A DNA stretch of 64,000 nucleotides from Trametes villosa (GCA_002964805.2 PUDQ02000089.1:372001-436000); one strand, 5' to 3'; shown: positions 21,649-33,624, counted from the first letter of the stretch. Notes: generated by a model from the sequence alone, not told the origin. Made by a program: numbers and translations.

Positions 21649-22062
21649 TTCGTATGGGGCGGTGATGGGAGGGTGTGGGTCTTCGTACGCGAGGTGTATG
21701 TCAGATAGTAGTATCGGGAATGCGAGTCAACTCGTCATAACGCTAGAAGGACTGTCTTCCGTCCTCGAACGTGCCTACATCTCCGGGGCTTTCAGTACTG
21801 CCGCGTGCGCAATAGCACGATAGCCCAAGATTAACCGTGCTTATGTCCGTGTGTAAGAGTGTCTAAGCCACATACGCTCGAAGCTTATCTGAAGGTTTGA
21901 ATATGGGCGCTCCGCCGGAAGCACAGCCGCCAAGGCGCCGTGCTCGCGCTGGACGGTGATGACGGCGCTGGCCACGAGCAATCCACGTCTATCTTACCCT
22001 CATGCCACCCTGCACGCCTCCCGACACGCCCTGACCACCGTATACCCCGACTAGCTGCCTCC
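21649..22062. other. Intergenic region
   Basis: 414 bp between two plus-strand genes, with a 3' end and a promoter expected and nothing else seen. Confidence 0.55.
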
Positions 22063-24071
22063 ATGAAAAGCGATTTTGCCGACGAAACCTACTTCTCCGC
22101 CGCCTTCCCCCTTCCGTTCCGTGTGCTATGCCTGGTCGGGCTTGGGATCCTCGGCTGGGCGACGAACCTGCACGGGCTGCACATCTGGAACATCGACGCC
22201 CCCGGCACGCTCGAACTCTCCTCGGCGACACACGACGGGCGCGGCCGCCTCACGTCCCCACTCCCGACCTCGGGGTGGCGCCATGCGCCTGCAGGACCAC
22301 CACCGCACGTCGCGGTGTACAAGGTGTTCGGGGCGTACGCGGGTTGGACGTTCGCGTGTTGGGCGGCGTTCCGCATCGCGACGGGGTCGGATGCGGGGCT
22401 CGTAGATGGATTCAAGTTCGTGCCTGCGCTTGCGGTGCTGTGCGTGCTGACGGCGCTCGTGTGCCCGTTTAACGTGCTGTACAAGCACGAGCGGGATCGG
22501 TTCCTCCAGTACGTACCCGCGAGGCTCATTTGCCGCGTTTTCTGCTTTTTTTCTGCTCGGTCGTGTGCTCACGGTCTGGTACGACAGAGCGGTGCACAGG
22601 TGTCTGTTCCCGTCCCCACACAGAGTGTACTTCTCAGATGTGGTCTTCGCGGATGTATTCACGTCGTTCGCGAAGGTGCTCGGAGACGTCTGGCTCTCCG
22701 TGTGGATGCTGATGCCCGGAGGGAGCCTGCTCAAACAACCGAGCCAGGATGGATTGTCGCGGTGGATTCTGCCCACGCTTATGAGGTGAGTGCTCTCTCG
22801 GAACGGAATATCCGCGTTTCCCTTGCTCTGGGTTTGGTCTACCTGCGGGCCATATCGGCACAGGGTCGGTTTTCTAAGGTTGTTCTGGCCTTCTACGCGA
22901 CTCTCGATTGGTGCGGCCTGCATATACCGAGTCAAGCCGGCGGGTCTGGACGGGTTTTCGATATCATGCGCGTGCATGACCTCTAACACACGTTGTATTC
23001 GCGATACCCACCCTGAACCCCGCCTCTTCAACATTAGCTATAACTAGCCTGGGTCTTGGCCGGCGGTGGTAACGAGGCCATTTCCATCCGGAATTTGGAA
23101 CGTTGCATTCCGTCTTGATCCTGCTCTTTCCGCGCGCATATATACAGACACTCACGCTTAACTCCCTTCCAGCATCCCTTATGCCGTCCGACTGCGTCAG
23201 TGTTTGGTGGAGTATAACGCTCCAGCAAACGAGAGCCGGCGACCGCTATTCAACGCCCTCAAGTATGCCTCTTCATTCCCGGTGATATACCTCTCTGCGG
23301 CGCAGCGACTCGTTGTGTCGGATGTGGTTGCGCTGAAGGGTGAAGCTGCTGCTAGCCAGCCATGGCACGGCGAGCATCATCTCTTCCGGTTATGGTCAGT
23401 CTACCTCTTATGCGTCTTTCGACAGTCGGCTCATGAGAACATATAGGCTCCTCGCCGCAGCGTTCAACTCGCTCTATACATTCTGGTGGGATGTCACAAA
23501 CGATTGGGGACTTGACCTCCTACGGCCTAAGCACGCTGGAAGCGGGCCCGTTCCTACTGCAGCACCGCCTCGGCCCCTGCTACTCCCTCGGCTACATTCT
23601 CGCTCAGCACTGCTCAAACACCCAAGAGCGTCTCTCGACGAGTCCCTCGACGACGACACCGACGCCGAACAAGTCGCATACACAAGCCCCGAACGCGGCC
23701 CGCACCCCTACGGCCTTCGCCCGACGCTCCTCTTTCCGCTCGCCGTGTACCCGTTCGCGATCCTCGTCGACCTCGTGCTGCGCCTCACCTGGTCCGCTAA
23801 GCTTTCAAGCCACCTGCACTCGTACTCGGAGGGCGACCTGATCATCTTCTGGATCGAGCTCGCCGAGGTCGTCCGCCGCTGGATGTGGGTCTTCCTCCGC
23901 GTCGAGTGGGAGACAGTCAAGGAGCTCGAGGCGCACGCACCCCGGTCACCGCCTCTGCGCGCGCGGGGCGACCGGGACCGCGGGGACTCGTACCGGGACG
24001 CAATTCCTGAAGAGACGGATTTCGAGATGATCCCCTCGGAAGCACACGGGCGCGACTCGGAGGTCGGCTAG
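22063..24071 (+). CDS. EXS-domain membrane protein (ERD1-like)
   Basis: Multi-pass protein with an EXS domain, the family of yeast Erd1 and the C-terminal half of Syg1/XPR1; Erd1 acts in the Golgi on phosphate recycling and glycosyltransferase retention. Exons are 22063-22508, 22588-22785, 23173-23394 and 23447-24071, giving 496 residues. There is no N-terminal SPX domain, which favours ERD1 over SYG1/XPR1. Helices occur at PFRVLCLVGLGILGWA, VFGAYAGWTFACWAAF and LAVLCVLTALVCPFNVLY. EXS landmarks are VYFSDVVFADVFTSFAKVLG, ALKYASSFPVIYLSAAQR and AFNSLYTFWWDVTNDWGLDL. Asp/Glu-rich loops and an acidic tail (EETDFEMIPSE) follow. Intron 2 is 387 bp, seven times the local norm. Confidence 0.9.
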
Positions 24072-25335
24072 GTGCTTAACGCGATTGGACGCACATCATA
24101 CTCGCGGCTACGCCCGGCGACCTCATACGCACGGAGGCGCGATGCACAGAACAGACTCGGAGGCCGGTGGGAAGGACTGGACGGATGCGTTCGCGGGTCC
24201 TGCTTGGCACGCCGGTGAGCGGTGGCGGAGTTCCTGGTCGAGACTGCGCTCACGTTAGACTACCCACACAGGGCTTCTTCTACTGTACTAATGTACTATT
24301 CAGTCCCACAATAACAGCATGCCCACGCGCAACGCTCCAGATATGCAGCAGTAATCATCGCGGGCCCCGACATCCAAGGGTCTCAGAGACAACGATTGTG
24401 CAGATGGCACGCTAGGACGCGTCCCGTGGTCGTACATGTGAGTGTCTGCCGACGGAGCTTATTCGTGCGGCGAGAGCGCGCCTGATGGCGCGGGCCATGG
24501 GAACGCGATAGTCCGGGTATACTGCGCGATGGACGTTGCAATTGGGGAAGCAAGGTCAGTTCGGCGCGGATGCCACAGGGACCACAGGCTAGAACCGGGG
24601 AGCACAGTCGACGTGAGTGTCAGGCGACGTGCGAAAGAGGAGGCCAGTGGCGGCGGTTGGTCCCGATAGAGGCCTCTGATACGCCCTTGGGCTTCAGCTG
24701 ATCATCCAGATACGTTGGAGGCGGCGGCCTGCGACTACGCGAAGGCGGACTCCGACAGAGGGCGCTGACAGAAGGCGATAGAGCAGGTGAGTCGCGGTAG
24801 GGACGATCGGAGGAAGTCGCGTCAATATGGGTGGGAAAGTCCATTCATGGCTCACACCGCTCGCTATTCTTACCGCGACCGGGACGGTTCGCGGGCACGG
24901 GCTGGGAGAACAGCGTAGCCTCGTCGATGCTCGCCCGGCGCAGGAGGTGCGTCGTATTCTACGTCAGCTGACAAACACAGGGGATAATGGGTGTGCCGGC
25001 GCGCCCGGCTCGCGACGCCGCCACGGCAGGGCCTGTTGGAACGTTCGTAGCCATCCGGAAGCTGGCATTCAAAGACGCTCTCGCTTCTGGTGCGCACGGT
25101 ACATAACGCGCAACACACCCTCCCTCCGCGGACGCCCGCCGTGGTGCCATACGCAGCCTAGCAGCCAAGTCAGCAGGAACAACTCGGCGCCCCTCTTCCC
25201 ACGTGGACCCGTACTTGCGCTGCTCCGGTGCGCATATTCCTCTGCCCGCGCCCCTTCTGCCCCGCCGAGCTGAACTGCCTGAACCTTCGCCCTCCTCGCG
25301 ATCCCACAGCACATACAGAACACCCACCCGTGACC
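24072..25335. other. Intergenic region
   Basis: 1.26 kb upstream of the formate dehydrogenase gene. Small overlapping frames have no family features. It probably contains the FDH promoter; no gene is recognised. Confidence 0.5.
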
Positions 25336-26934
25336 ATGCTCGCCGGCATCTCGTCCTCCTACTTAAGGCGCGGCGTCCTCGCCTCTACCACTAGGTCCCC
25401 ACGCCTTCTCAGCTCAACCCGCCTCGCGCCCTCCTTCAACAACAACTACTCTGCCGGAATGAAGGTGCGCGCGTCGGTCGCCGCCACGATTGATCTGTGG
25501 TCGCTGACCGTGACGTCATGTCGTCTTACAGATTCTCGCCGTTCTCTACAAGGGTGGTAACGCCGCCACTGAGGAGCCGCGTCTCCTGGGCACGATCGAA
25601 AATCAGGTCGGTGTGCCATCGGAGGCGAACATGCGCGCTCGGCCGTGCTGACAATCCCCGCAGCTCGGCATCCGCTCCTGGCTGGAGGAGCAAGGCCACG
25701 AGTTCATCGTAAGGGTTCCTGCGCTTGGTCCGCCTCGGCGATGCTGACGATTTTCCTAGGTCACCGACGACAAGGAGGGCCCTGAGTCGGTCTTCCAGAA
25801 GAACATCGTCGATGTACGCGGACTGTTCTCCGTGCGGGTGGCCGCGCTGCTCATCGCTGTTACTCTTCTCTGTAGGCCGAGGTCCTCATCACGACCCCCT
25901 TCCACCCTGCCTATCTCACAAGAGACATCATTGAGAAGGTATGCATTTCGTACGTTATGGTATGAGCCCCAGCTAACCTTGTCGTAGGCCAAGAACCTAA
26001 AGATCTGTATCACCGCCGGTGTCGGGTCCGACCACGTCGACCTCAACGCCGCCGTCGAGAAGCAGCTCCAGGTCCTCGAGGTCTCCGGCTCCAACGTCGT
26101 CTCGGTCGCCGAGCACGTCATCATGAGCATCCTCCTGCTCGTCCGCAACTTCGTCCCCGCACACGAGGTACGCACCGCACCGCCTCCCGGCTGCGCTTCT
26201 GCCCGCTCACCCCGACTTGCAGATGATCGAGCGCGGCGACTGGCAAGTGTCCGAGGTCGCGCGCAACGCCTTCGACCTCGAGGGCAAGGTCGTCGGCACG
26301 ATCGGCGCAGGCCGCATCGGGTACCGCGTCCTGCAGCGCCTCGTGCCGTTCAACACGAAGGAGCTGCTCTACTACGACTACGCGCCCCTCCCCGCGGAGG
26401 CCGCGAAGGCCGTGAACGTGCGGCGCGTCGAGGACCTCAAGGAGTTCGTCTCGCAGTGCGACGTCGTGACCGTGAACTGCCCGCTGCACGAGGGCACGCG
26501 CGGGCTCGTGAACGCCGAGCTGCTCAAGAGCTTCAAGAAGGGCGCGTGGCTCGTGAACACCGCGCGCGGCGCGATCTGCGACAAGGACGCGGTCGCCGCG
26601 GCGCTCAAGAGCGGGCAGCTCTCCGGGTACGCGGGCGACGTGTGGGACGTGCAGCCCGCCCCGAAGGACCACGTGTGGCGGACGGCGAAGAACCCGCTCG
26701 GGGGCGGGAACGGGATGGTGCCGCACTACTCGGGCACGACGCTCGACGCGCAGGCGCGCTACGCGGCGGGCACGAAGAGCATCCTCGAGAACTACCTCGC
26801 CAACCGCGAGCAGGAGCCGCAGAACATCATCATCGGCATCAGTGCGTATCCATTGGACCTCCTTGACATTGAGGCCATTGCTGATGTGCCTGACAGGCGG
26901 GTACGAGACCAAGGCGTACGGCCAGCGCAAGTGA
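25336..26934 (+). CDS. FDH1: NAD-dependent formate dehydrogenase, mitochondrial type
   Basis: Oxidises formate to CO2 with NAD+, removing formate from oxalate breakdown or one-carbon metabolism. Eight exons: 25336-25464, 25532-25606, 25664-25708, 25760-25813, 25876-25938, 25988-26167, 26223-26841 and 26897-26934, giving 400 residues. The first 40 residues are Arg/Ser-rich with no acidic residue before the enzyme start ([10 protein letters not shown]), as in mitochondrial presequences. Domain markers are [10 protein letters not shown] in the formate site, [12 protein letters not shown], the Rossmann motif [24 protein letters not shown] with the substrate Arg, and VPHYSGTT with the catalytic His. 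The C-terminal [11 protein letters not shown] is encoded by a short last exon. White-rot and brown-rot fungi often make this enzyme together with oxalate decarboxylase. No decarboxylase lies nearby. Confidence 0.97.
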
Positions 26935-27328
26935 GCGCGCGGCTTGTAGCGACTGGGGGCATTGGACTGTCTTCCGCATATGTATTGAAACCCACATCAT
27001 TGTATCCCTGTACCAGTAGGGCATCGAGCCGTCGAGCAAGTTATCACATACGTTGTACATCTGCACCTTCGCGCAGCTGCCGCAAGTGGTACGGTACAGA
27101 TTCAATCTCGAATGTCGAAATACCGCAGGCTGCGCCTAGAGTTCGTGCTCTGAACAGCGCGGATAGCTATTCCTGTCGGCTCTCACCGCTGAATAGGTGT
27201 CGATCCTTCGCGCCGCCGCCCGTGTATTTAGAAGGACGCCGGGAGCCGGCCGACGCGCACACGGCTCAATGCGCGAAGCCCCCGCCGCGCGTCTCCGAGT
27301 CCAGTCCAGGTACAGCACGGAATCACCA
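26935..27328. other. Convergent intergenic region
   Basis: Between the stops of FDH and the GH45-like gene, with no gene seen. Confidence 0.55.
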
Positions 27329-28478
27329 TTAACCCAAGAGAAAGCCCGAGGACAACAGCAGGGATACAAGGAGAGTGTACAACAACAGGAGCGTGCGGCC
27401 CGCGCTGGGTATGGAGAGGCCGTCCGCGGCATTCGGTGCGGCGCTCGTGGTGTCCGGCCTGATGAACGTTTCAGCCGTGAGGTTAGAGGTACAGGTACAG
27501 GAAGCTGCGCTGAGAGCGCGCGTGTGGAGGAGACGGGACGGACGTACGGGATGCCGTTGTCGTCTGAGAAGGACGGGCAGGTGTTGTTCGCGTTGCCCTG
27601 TCGGCATCGCGGCATCGCGGGTGAGTACACGGGGGACCGGTTCGGTTGGAAGCACCCAACGACGTACGGTGGGGTTCGCGGGACAGCAGACGCTGGAGCC
27701 GTCGTCGACACTGCCGAGCGCCGCAGCGCTCTTCGCGCCGGGCCAGCTGCTGAGGCAGTCGACGCTTTGGTAGCTGACGTTCCAGACGCCGAAGTCCTGG
27801 GGCGAGGTTGATACCGTGTTAACGATATTCGGATACTCGAAGATGTTGAGCGCACCGTATAGCCTGTTGCATTGCCCGTCAGTATCAATTGGGCCGCAAA
27901 TAGACAGAATAGCGTGACTACTGACCGTAGAACGCTGCGTCTGAGGGGAAGAAATCGTCTGGTATTGCGGGAGAGGGCCAAGCGAGGTCGAAATTGATGA
28001 GTTGTCCGCCTCTTCATATACACCGCTGTATCAGACACGGACCGCGCACAACCTCTCGAAATCGAAGCACGTACTTGTTCGGCTTGCCCGGTCTGGCGTT
28101 GCACCAATCCCCTCCCGCCGGACACAGGTCCGTGACCTTCACGACGACGCTCTTCGTGACATTAGGGAAGAACGGCGGGCTGGCCGTATAGGTGTTCAGC
28201 AGGGTGAGCTTGAAGCAGCGGCCGCATCCGGGGCCGTAGGCGGTGCTGCTCCCGTACGCGTACTGGCTCATCGCGGCGGTGGGGTATCGGGTGCTTGCGC
28301 CTGTGCAGCCGCAGGATGCAATATAGCCGTCAGGAAGGGTATAGTGGGTCATGGTCGCAGTGCCATCCGCAGGGTATTCGATCCATTCCGTTGCAGAGGA
28401 GAACCCGGAGAAGAGGGACAGGACGAGCGAGAGCAGCAGCCCGGCTCGGAGCCGCGAGCAAAGCAGTAGAGACAGCAT
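27329..28478 (-). CDS. GH45-like endoglucanase V protein with GPI-type tail
   Basis: Double-psi beta-barrel protein related to subfamily C GH45 endoglucanases and expansin-like proteins, acting on beta-glucan outside the cell. Exons are 28075-28478, 27926-28011, an 8-nt micro-exon 27856-27863, 27668-27796, 27548-27597 and 27329-27509, for 285 residues. The signal peptide is [20 protein letters not shown]. Family markers are [53 protein letters not shown] with the probable acidic catalytic residue, and [19 protein letters not shown]. The last one requires the micro-exon (Tyr-Thr). The C-terminus is a Thr/Ser/Ala stretch ([14 protein letters not shown]) and a hydrophobic end ([20 protein letters not shown]), as in GPI-anchored proteins. 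It is divergent from copy F3. Confidence 0.88.
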
Positions 28479-29051
28479 GGCAGCCCGGGGTGCCAGAAAG
28501 ACTGTAGGGTGGGTTGACTAGACGGTTGGCCTGGCTGCGCTGGCCATGGTCGGGGGCAGAAGCAAGGTTTCGCACACGCCCGTGCAGCGAGCACGACCAG
28601 AAGATCTCATCAAATACGAGCGGTTCCATGCCACTTCCAGCCACTGCCAGGTGTTGCTTTTGAAGGACATCCTTCCTCCTCGTTGATCCAGGGCGTGGCA
28701 GAGATCGAGAGGTGGCATAGAAAGTGAGTAGGTTGGTGCAGAGGAGCTAGCCGGGCACAAGTACTACCACTTGCACGAAGTACTGGTAAGATCTACGAAG
28801 ACCCGACACCAGCGCTTGCGTTCGTTCACCAGCACGCCGACTCTCGTACGCGTGATGGCATGCCACTTTGGAGAAAACTGCCATGTAATCACCTCGTGGA
28901 ATCCTCGCGACGTGGGCTCGACCGTCGGTACGTCTTGTGTATTCCAACGTCCACTACGAACGTCCGGGGCATACGAACACTCTCTCATCCTACTTTCCCC
29001 ATTGACACTGTCGGTACTTGCCCATAGGTATCCCCGGCCAAGTTGCCAGAC
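28479..29051. other. Divergent promoter, GH45-like gene / F3
   Basis: 573 bp between divergent starts, with a weak copy of the F-box upstream element at 28893-28910 and no gene. Confidence 0.5.
28893..28910 (+). promoter_or_regulatory. F-box family upstream element (F3, weak)
   Basis: CTCGTGGAATCCTCGCGA, about 150 bp before the F3 ATG. It shares the CTCGTGG core and the following TC...CG with the elements of F1, F2 and F4, but the right half is diverged. Confidence 0.3.
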
Positions 29052-31104
29052 ATGCCAACCCTAGAATGGGAGGCTGCTCAACCCATCGAGCTTGCCGCAG
29101 CTCTTCTTGCATCTCTGCGTCGGGAACAAGATCGCTCGTCCCTGCTTGGTCGGAGGTAAGCACACACTCTTGCCCCATAAGCAATGCAATCTCACCGTCA
29201 CCTCTGGGTCAGTACATTGGATGCCGAAGCGGTAAGAGCGCGCGATTATGTTGTCCGCAACATGCTGATACTAGTTAAACCAGTTGCGCTCACTTGACGG
29301 GCTGACGTTGGACATAGCCGTGGTCGTCCGCGGGCTCCTCAACTCCCTCTCCCTCGTGGGCCGACTCCCTGCGGAACTTCTTCTAAAAGTCTTTGCCAAT
29401 ATGCCTCGCCGCTGTGGATCCCGTTCCGGTACCGGGCATGCTCGGAGTCTAAGGCCCGAACCCTACTATCGGCCCGATTCCGACTACCTGTGGGTGGTCA
29501 AGGACCTGTGTCCGGTTACGGCCGTCTGTCGGCGGTGGCGCGAGCTAGCTCTGGCTACACCATCGCTCTGGTCGACAATTTCCTCCGATCAGTTCTCTAG
29601 AGCTGTAGCCGACCACTCGGCTTACAGATACTACGCATATCGGTGTCCTGTCGGGCCCATGTATGTCAGGCTATGCGGTATCAGCAAAAACAACCATGTC
29701 CTCAAAGTGCTTGAAAAGGTCCGCACGCGTGTTCGCGAACTCTACATAGAGGACTCCGATTGCGCTGCTACAGACCACCTCCTACCCGGCCTACGATTTC
29801 CCAACCTTGAACGCTGCGCTTGGCTAGCACACCGCTTAGACTCTCAGGGGCCCTGTTCTCTCGACTTCTGCGATACCCCGCGACTGCGCACTCTGGAGCT
29901 TTACGGCTGCTCCAGAATCCCCTCCACCTCATATCCAGCACTGACCCACCTCTCCATCGTCGGCCCATGCTTGGATAGTGACGCTCGCCAGCTCTTGCGC
30001 CTTCTGTCCTCCACATCCCAGCTTCAGGTTCTCGTTGTCGGTTTTCTACGTGGAGAGCACGACAACCCTCACACCAGTGGACATAGCATCGTAGTATACA
30101 CTGGTACCCGGGACGTGCGCCTCCCTCTCCTCCGCCACCTCGAATACAGACGAGATGACGGGATCGACTCCCTATGGAAGGAGGCTTGCCAGAGAGCGTT
30201 TTTCTCCTCCCTGGCGTATCCCCCCACTTGCGACTTCGTCTTCGACGGCACCATCCTACCCCAAAGCCTGCTGCCAACCCTGCAGCTTATTCCGGATATC
30301 CGCCGTGCGACTCGCTTGAAGCTCTCGAACTGCTATTATGAGCTGGGCAAGGTACTGCTGGAGTTGTCCTCCGAGGACAGCTCCTTCAAAGTGTCTTTCG
30401 CTGTATACGGCAACTGGAGCTCTCCAAGAAACGAGTACTTGTTGCCCAAGCTGCGCGCGGCCCTCTCAGCACCAGAGCTCGCGTCGGTCCGCAAGCTGTC
30501 GCTCTCCTTTCCCCTGCCCGTGGGGTTATGCGGCCCGCGCCCCCACTCCATCCTCTGCGCGTTGCCCCACCTCAACTTGCTGCGGATAGGCCGCGATGAC
30601 TTTTACGACGAGCGCCGAGTGGTGCCGCTGCAGGAGATCGAAGACGCGCTGGAAGCACTCCAGGTCGATGCCGAGGGCGACCAAACCGTCGACGCGGGCC
30701 CGCCCGCGTGTCCGGAGCTGGCGCGACTGTGGATCGACTGGCCCAGTAAGCAGTCGTTCAGGAGACACGAAGAGGCAGCGGCGCCGGTGGTGCCCGATGG
30801 ACCTCCGCAAACTCTCGTGAATCGTCTCCGCCTGCTCGCCCGCGCCCGTGCCGCACGGGGGCTCCTGCTCGCCCGTGTATTCATCACGTATCACGCACGG
30901 CGCCAGCTGGACCCTGGGGACCCGAGTCGCGAGCCAGCATACACGCGGGTCTACACCTTGGAGGAGTACGATGGCGACCTCACTCGTGTTCTGAGCTCCA
31001 GAACGCTCGTTTGCAGCGGAAAGTACGCACCTGAGGAAGATAGGCCGCTTCAGCAGCTGTTCAAACAGGAATGGGACCGGGTTGATGGCGCGACGGGAGT
31101 CTGA
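29052..31104 (+). CDS. F-box family protein (copy F3)
   Basis: Third F-box paralog, 647 residues, exons 29052-29155, mini-exon 29213-29231 and 29284-31104. The first exon encodes MPTLEWEAAQPIELAAALLA, and the mini-exon contributes STLDAEA. The F-box core is VGRLPAELLLKVFANMP, followed by CRRWRELALATPSLWSTISS. The leucine-rich part includes LRTLELYGCSRIPSTSYPAL. It is on the plus strand, opposite to F1 and F2, and reads toward F4. It is more diverged from F1, F2 and F4 than F1 is from F4. The intact frame, conserved splice sites and F-box argue against a pseudogene. Confidence 0.85.
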
Positions 31105-31554
31105 ACGGCTTGCTGATGGACATAGTCGCCTGGCGGTTAGTCTCCCCTAGGCAGACGTACCGAGGTGTTCTACGAGGGCGGGCAGGGACGAGCACCACGG
31201 ACATGAAATGAATTCGTGGGTCTGTCGCGTCATTCGTTTGTATTAATATTATAGTTGTAGATCGTCGGCGCTCACTGGGTCCAGGCTCTTCATCGATTCA
31301 TCCACTGCCACGTTCAACGAAGCAAGGTGAAAACTTTAGAGTTACTGTACCTCGTGGGTCCGGTGCGTCTTCCGTGCCTTTGCTACAATTATCGAAACCT
31401 TCAACTTGGGACTCCTGACGATTTGCCGTCATCCGACCAAGGGCGTTGAATCCTCTCTAAGCCGCTGGCATTTTCCCCTTGCTTTATTCACCCCACTTCG
31501 CCACGTTACTCCCTCGGATACCTCCCCGGCGGCCACATAGTACGCGCCTAAGGC
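31105..31554. other. Intergenic region, F4 promoter
   Basis: 450 bp between F3 and F4, containing the F4 upstream element at 31351-31378 and no gene. Confidence 0.55.
31351..31378 (+). promoter_or_regulatory. F-box family upstream element (F4)
   Basis: CTCGTGGGTCCGGTGCGTCT followed by TCCGTGCC, about 175-205 bp before the F4 ATG. It matches the F1 element at most positions. Confidence 0.5.
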
Positions 31555-33624
31555 ATGGAAACACTCCAAGAGCCGATGACTTCCCAACCTGTCGCACTTG
31601 CCGAAGCTCTTCTTGCGGTTATACACCGGGAGCAGGATCGCTCAGCGCAGCTTGGTCGGAGGTATGCACCCGATCTCGCACGGTTAATCCTACCATGTGC
31701 TGATTATAGTTCCGGCCCATCGCAGTACCTTGGACGCTGAAGCGGTACGTACGAGTGCGCGAAGACGTTGACCTGCAACTTGCTGATCTCAGTCGATCAG
31801 CTGCGTTCAGTCGACCGGCTCACGCTTGACATAGCCGTGGCCGTCCGCGGGCTCCTCAACTCCCACTCGTCTGTCAACCGGCTCCCTGCCGAACTCTTGC
31901 TCAAAATCTTTGCCTATGTACCCAAGCGCTTGGAAACCCAGTCTCTGCATAGCCAGAGAGACGAATATGCCCAGCTTCACTATCAGACTGTTTCAGATCG
32001 TTTGTGGGAGGTCAAAGACTTGTGTCCGCTAACGGCCGTCTGTCGGCAATGGCGCGAGCTCGCTCTGGCCACCCAATCTCTCTGGTCGACACTCTCTTCC
32101 GACGGATTTTCCAGGAGCAGATCGGCGAGTTACGCGCCTTACAGGCACTACATGCATCTGTGTCCCACTGGTCCTCTCTACGTCAAGCTATGCCAGATCA
32201 CAAAGGACCATCCGACACTCAAAGTGCTCGAAGAGGTTCGCGAGCGTGTTCGGGAACTCTACGTAGAGGCGACCGAGTGTGTGGCCCCAGACCACATCCT
32301 GCCTGTCCTACAATTCCCCAATCTGGAGCGCTGCGCTTGGTATACACCCCCCGGCGACACTCGAGGCCCGTATTCTTTCAACTTCTGCGACAGCCCGCAC
32401 TTGCGCACCCTGGAACTTTACGGCTGCACAAGCATCCCTTCCACCTCATACCCTGCACTGACTTATCTCTCGATCATTGGCCCCTGCCTGGACAACATCG
32501 CACGTCGACTTCTGCGACTTCTTTCCTCGACGCCCCGGCTTCGAGTGCTGATCATCGGTATCCTGGGTGCACTGCCTAGCGGGCCCCCTACCGTCCACCC
32601 ATCCCCCGGAGTATACAGCGCCGGTGCCCAGACAGTGCACCTTCCCTTCCTCCGCCATTTCGAGTTCAAGCAGCGAGACACGACCGATGGTAGTAGCGCA
32701 AGGATGCAAGCGAGTCAAGAAGTGTTCCTCTCCTCCTTGTCGTACCCCTCCTCGTGCGACTTCGACTTCGAATGCACTATCTCGCCCCAAAGCTTGCTAC
32801 CCGCTGCGCGGCTTCTTCCGAATGTTCGCACCGCTACCCGCTTGAGCGTTTCGCGCGCACTGTCCCAGTCACAACACCTGATCGCACTCGAGGTCTCTGC
32901 GGAGAACAGGCCCATCAGGGCGTCCTTCGGCGTGCGGAACGACATCCCCGACGGAAGAAACGAAGAACTGCTGCTCGCATTGCGCGTTGCGCTTTCAGCA
33001 CAGGAGTTCTCCTCCATCCACAAGCTATCGCTCAGCCTCCCGCTGCCCGAGGGGTTGGGCGGACCGCGTCCTCGCTCCATTCTCTCCGCATTCCCTCACC
33101 TCAGCTTACTGCGGGTCGGCAGCGGGCACTATCCGTACGGCAGCACAACCACAATGGTGCTACAAGATCTCGGGGACGTACTCGAGGCATTGCGGGCTGA
33201 TCCCGAGGGAGACCAGGCCGACGGGAGCCCGCCGGCGTGTCCGCAACTAAAGCAACTGTGGATAGACTGGCCGGAGAGTCTCTCTTCCGACACCCATGAT
33301 GAGGGTCAACCCCGCGCAACGTCCAACAGGCCCCCGCAGAGCCTTATGAACCCTCTTCGCGCGCTAGCTCTCGCCCGCGCCGCGCGGGGGTGCCCGCTTG
33401 CCGGTGTCTTCATTACGCATTCGCCGTCACCACTGCAGCCTGAGACCCCTGGGGACTATCACTTTGTGAAGATGTGCACCGTTGAGGAGTATGACGGCAA
33501 CCTCACGCATGCTCTGCGCTCCAGGACCATCGTCGCTAATTTAAAAGGCTATGATTATGCGGGTAGGCCATTCGTGCGGGTGTTTAGAGAGGAGTGGGAT
33601 CGGGTTGAAGGTGGGGGAGTCTGA
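31555..33624 (+). CDS. F-box family protein (copy F4)
   Basis: Fourth F-box paralog, 649 residues, exons 31555-31661, mini-exon 31726-31744 and 31801-33624. The product starts METLQEPMTSQPVALAEALL, and the mini-exon gives STLDAEA. The F-box core is NRLPAELLLKIFAYVPKRLE. It is the closest relative of F1: both share long blocks such as LTLDIAVAVR, HILPVL and TSYPALT, and the nucleotide sequence over the F-box is nearly the same. The copies differ by small in-frame indels and substitutions in the leucine-rich part, which is where substrate choice would be set. The frame is intact. Confidence 0.85.

Noticed and set aside
27797..27925. GH45-like gene model without the micro-exon, using donor GTAGTC
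   Set aside because: It is in frame but inserts residues absent from the family and uses a poor donor, while the micro-exon restores FYGYTDFGVWNV exactly.
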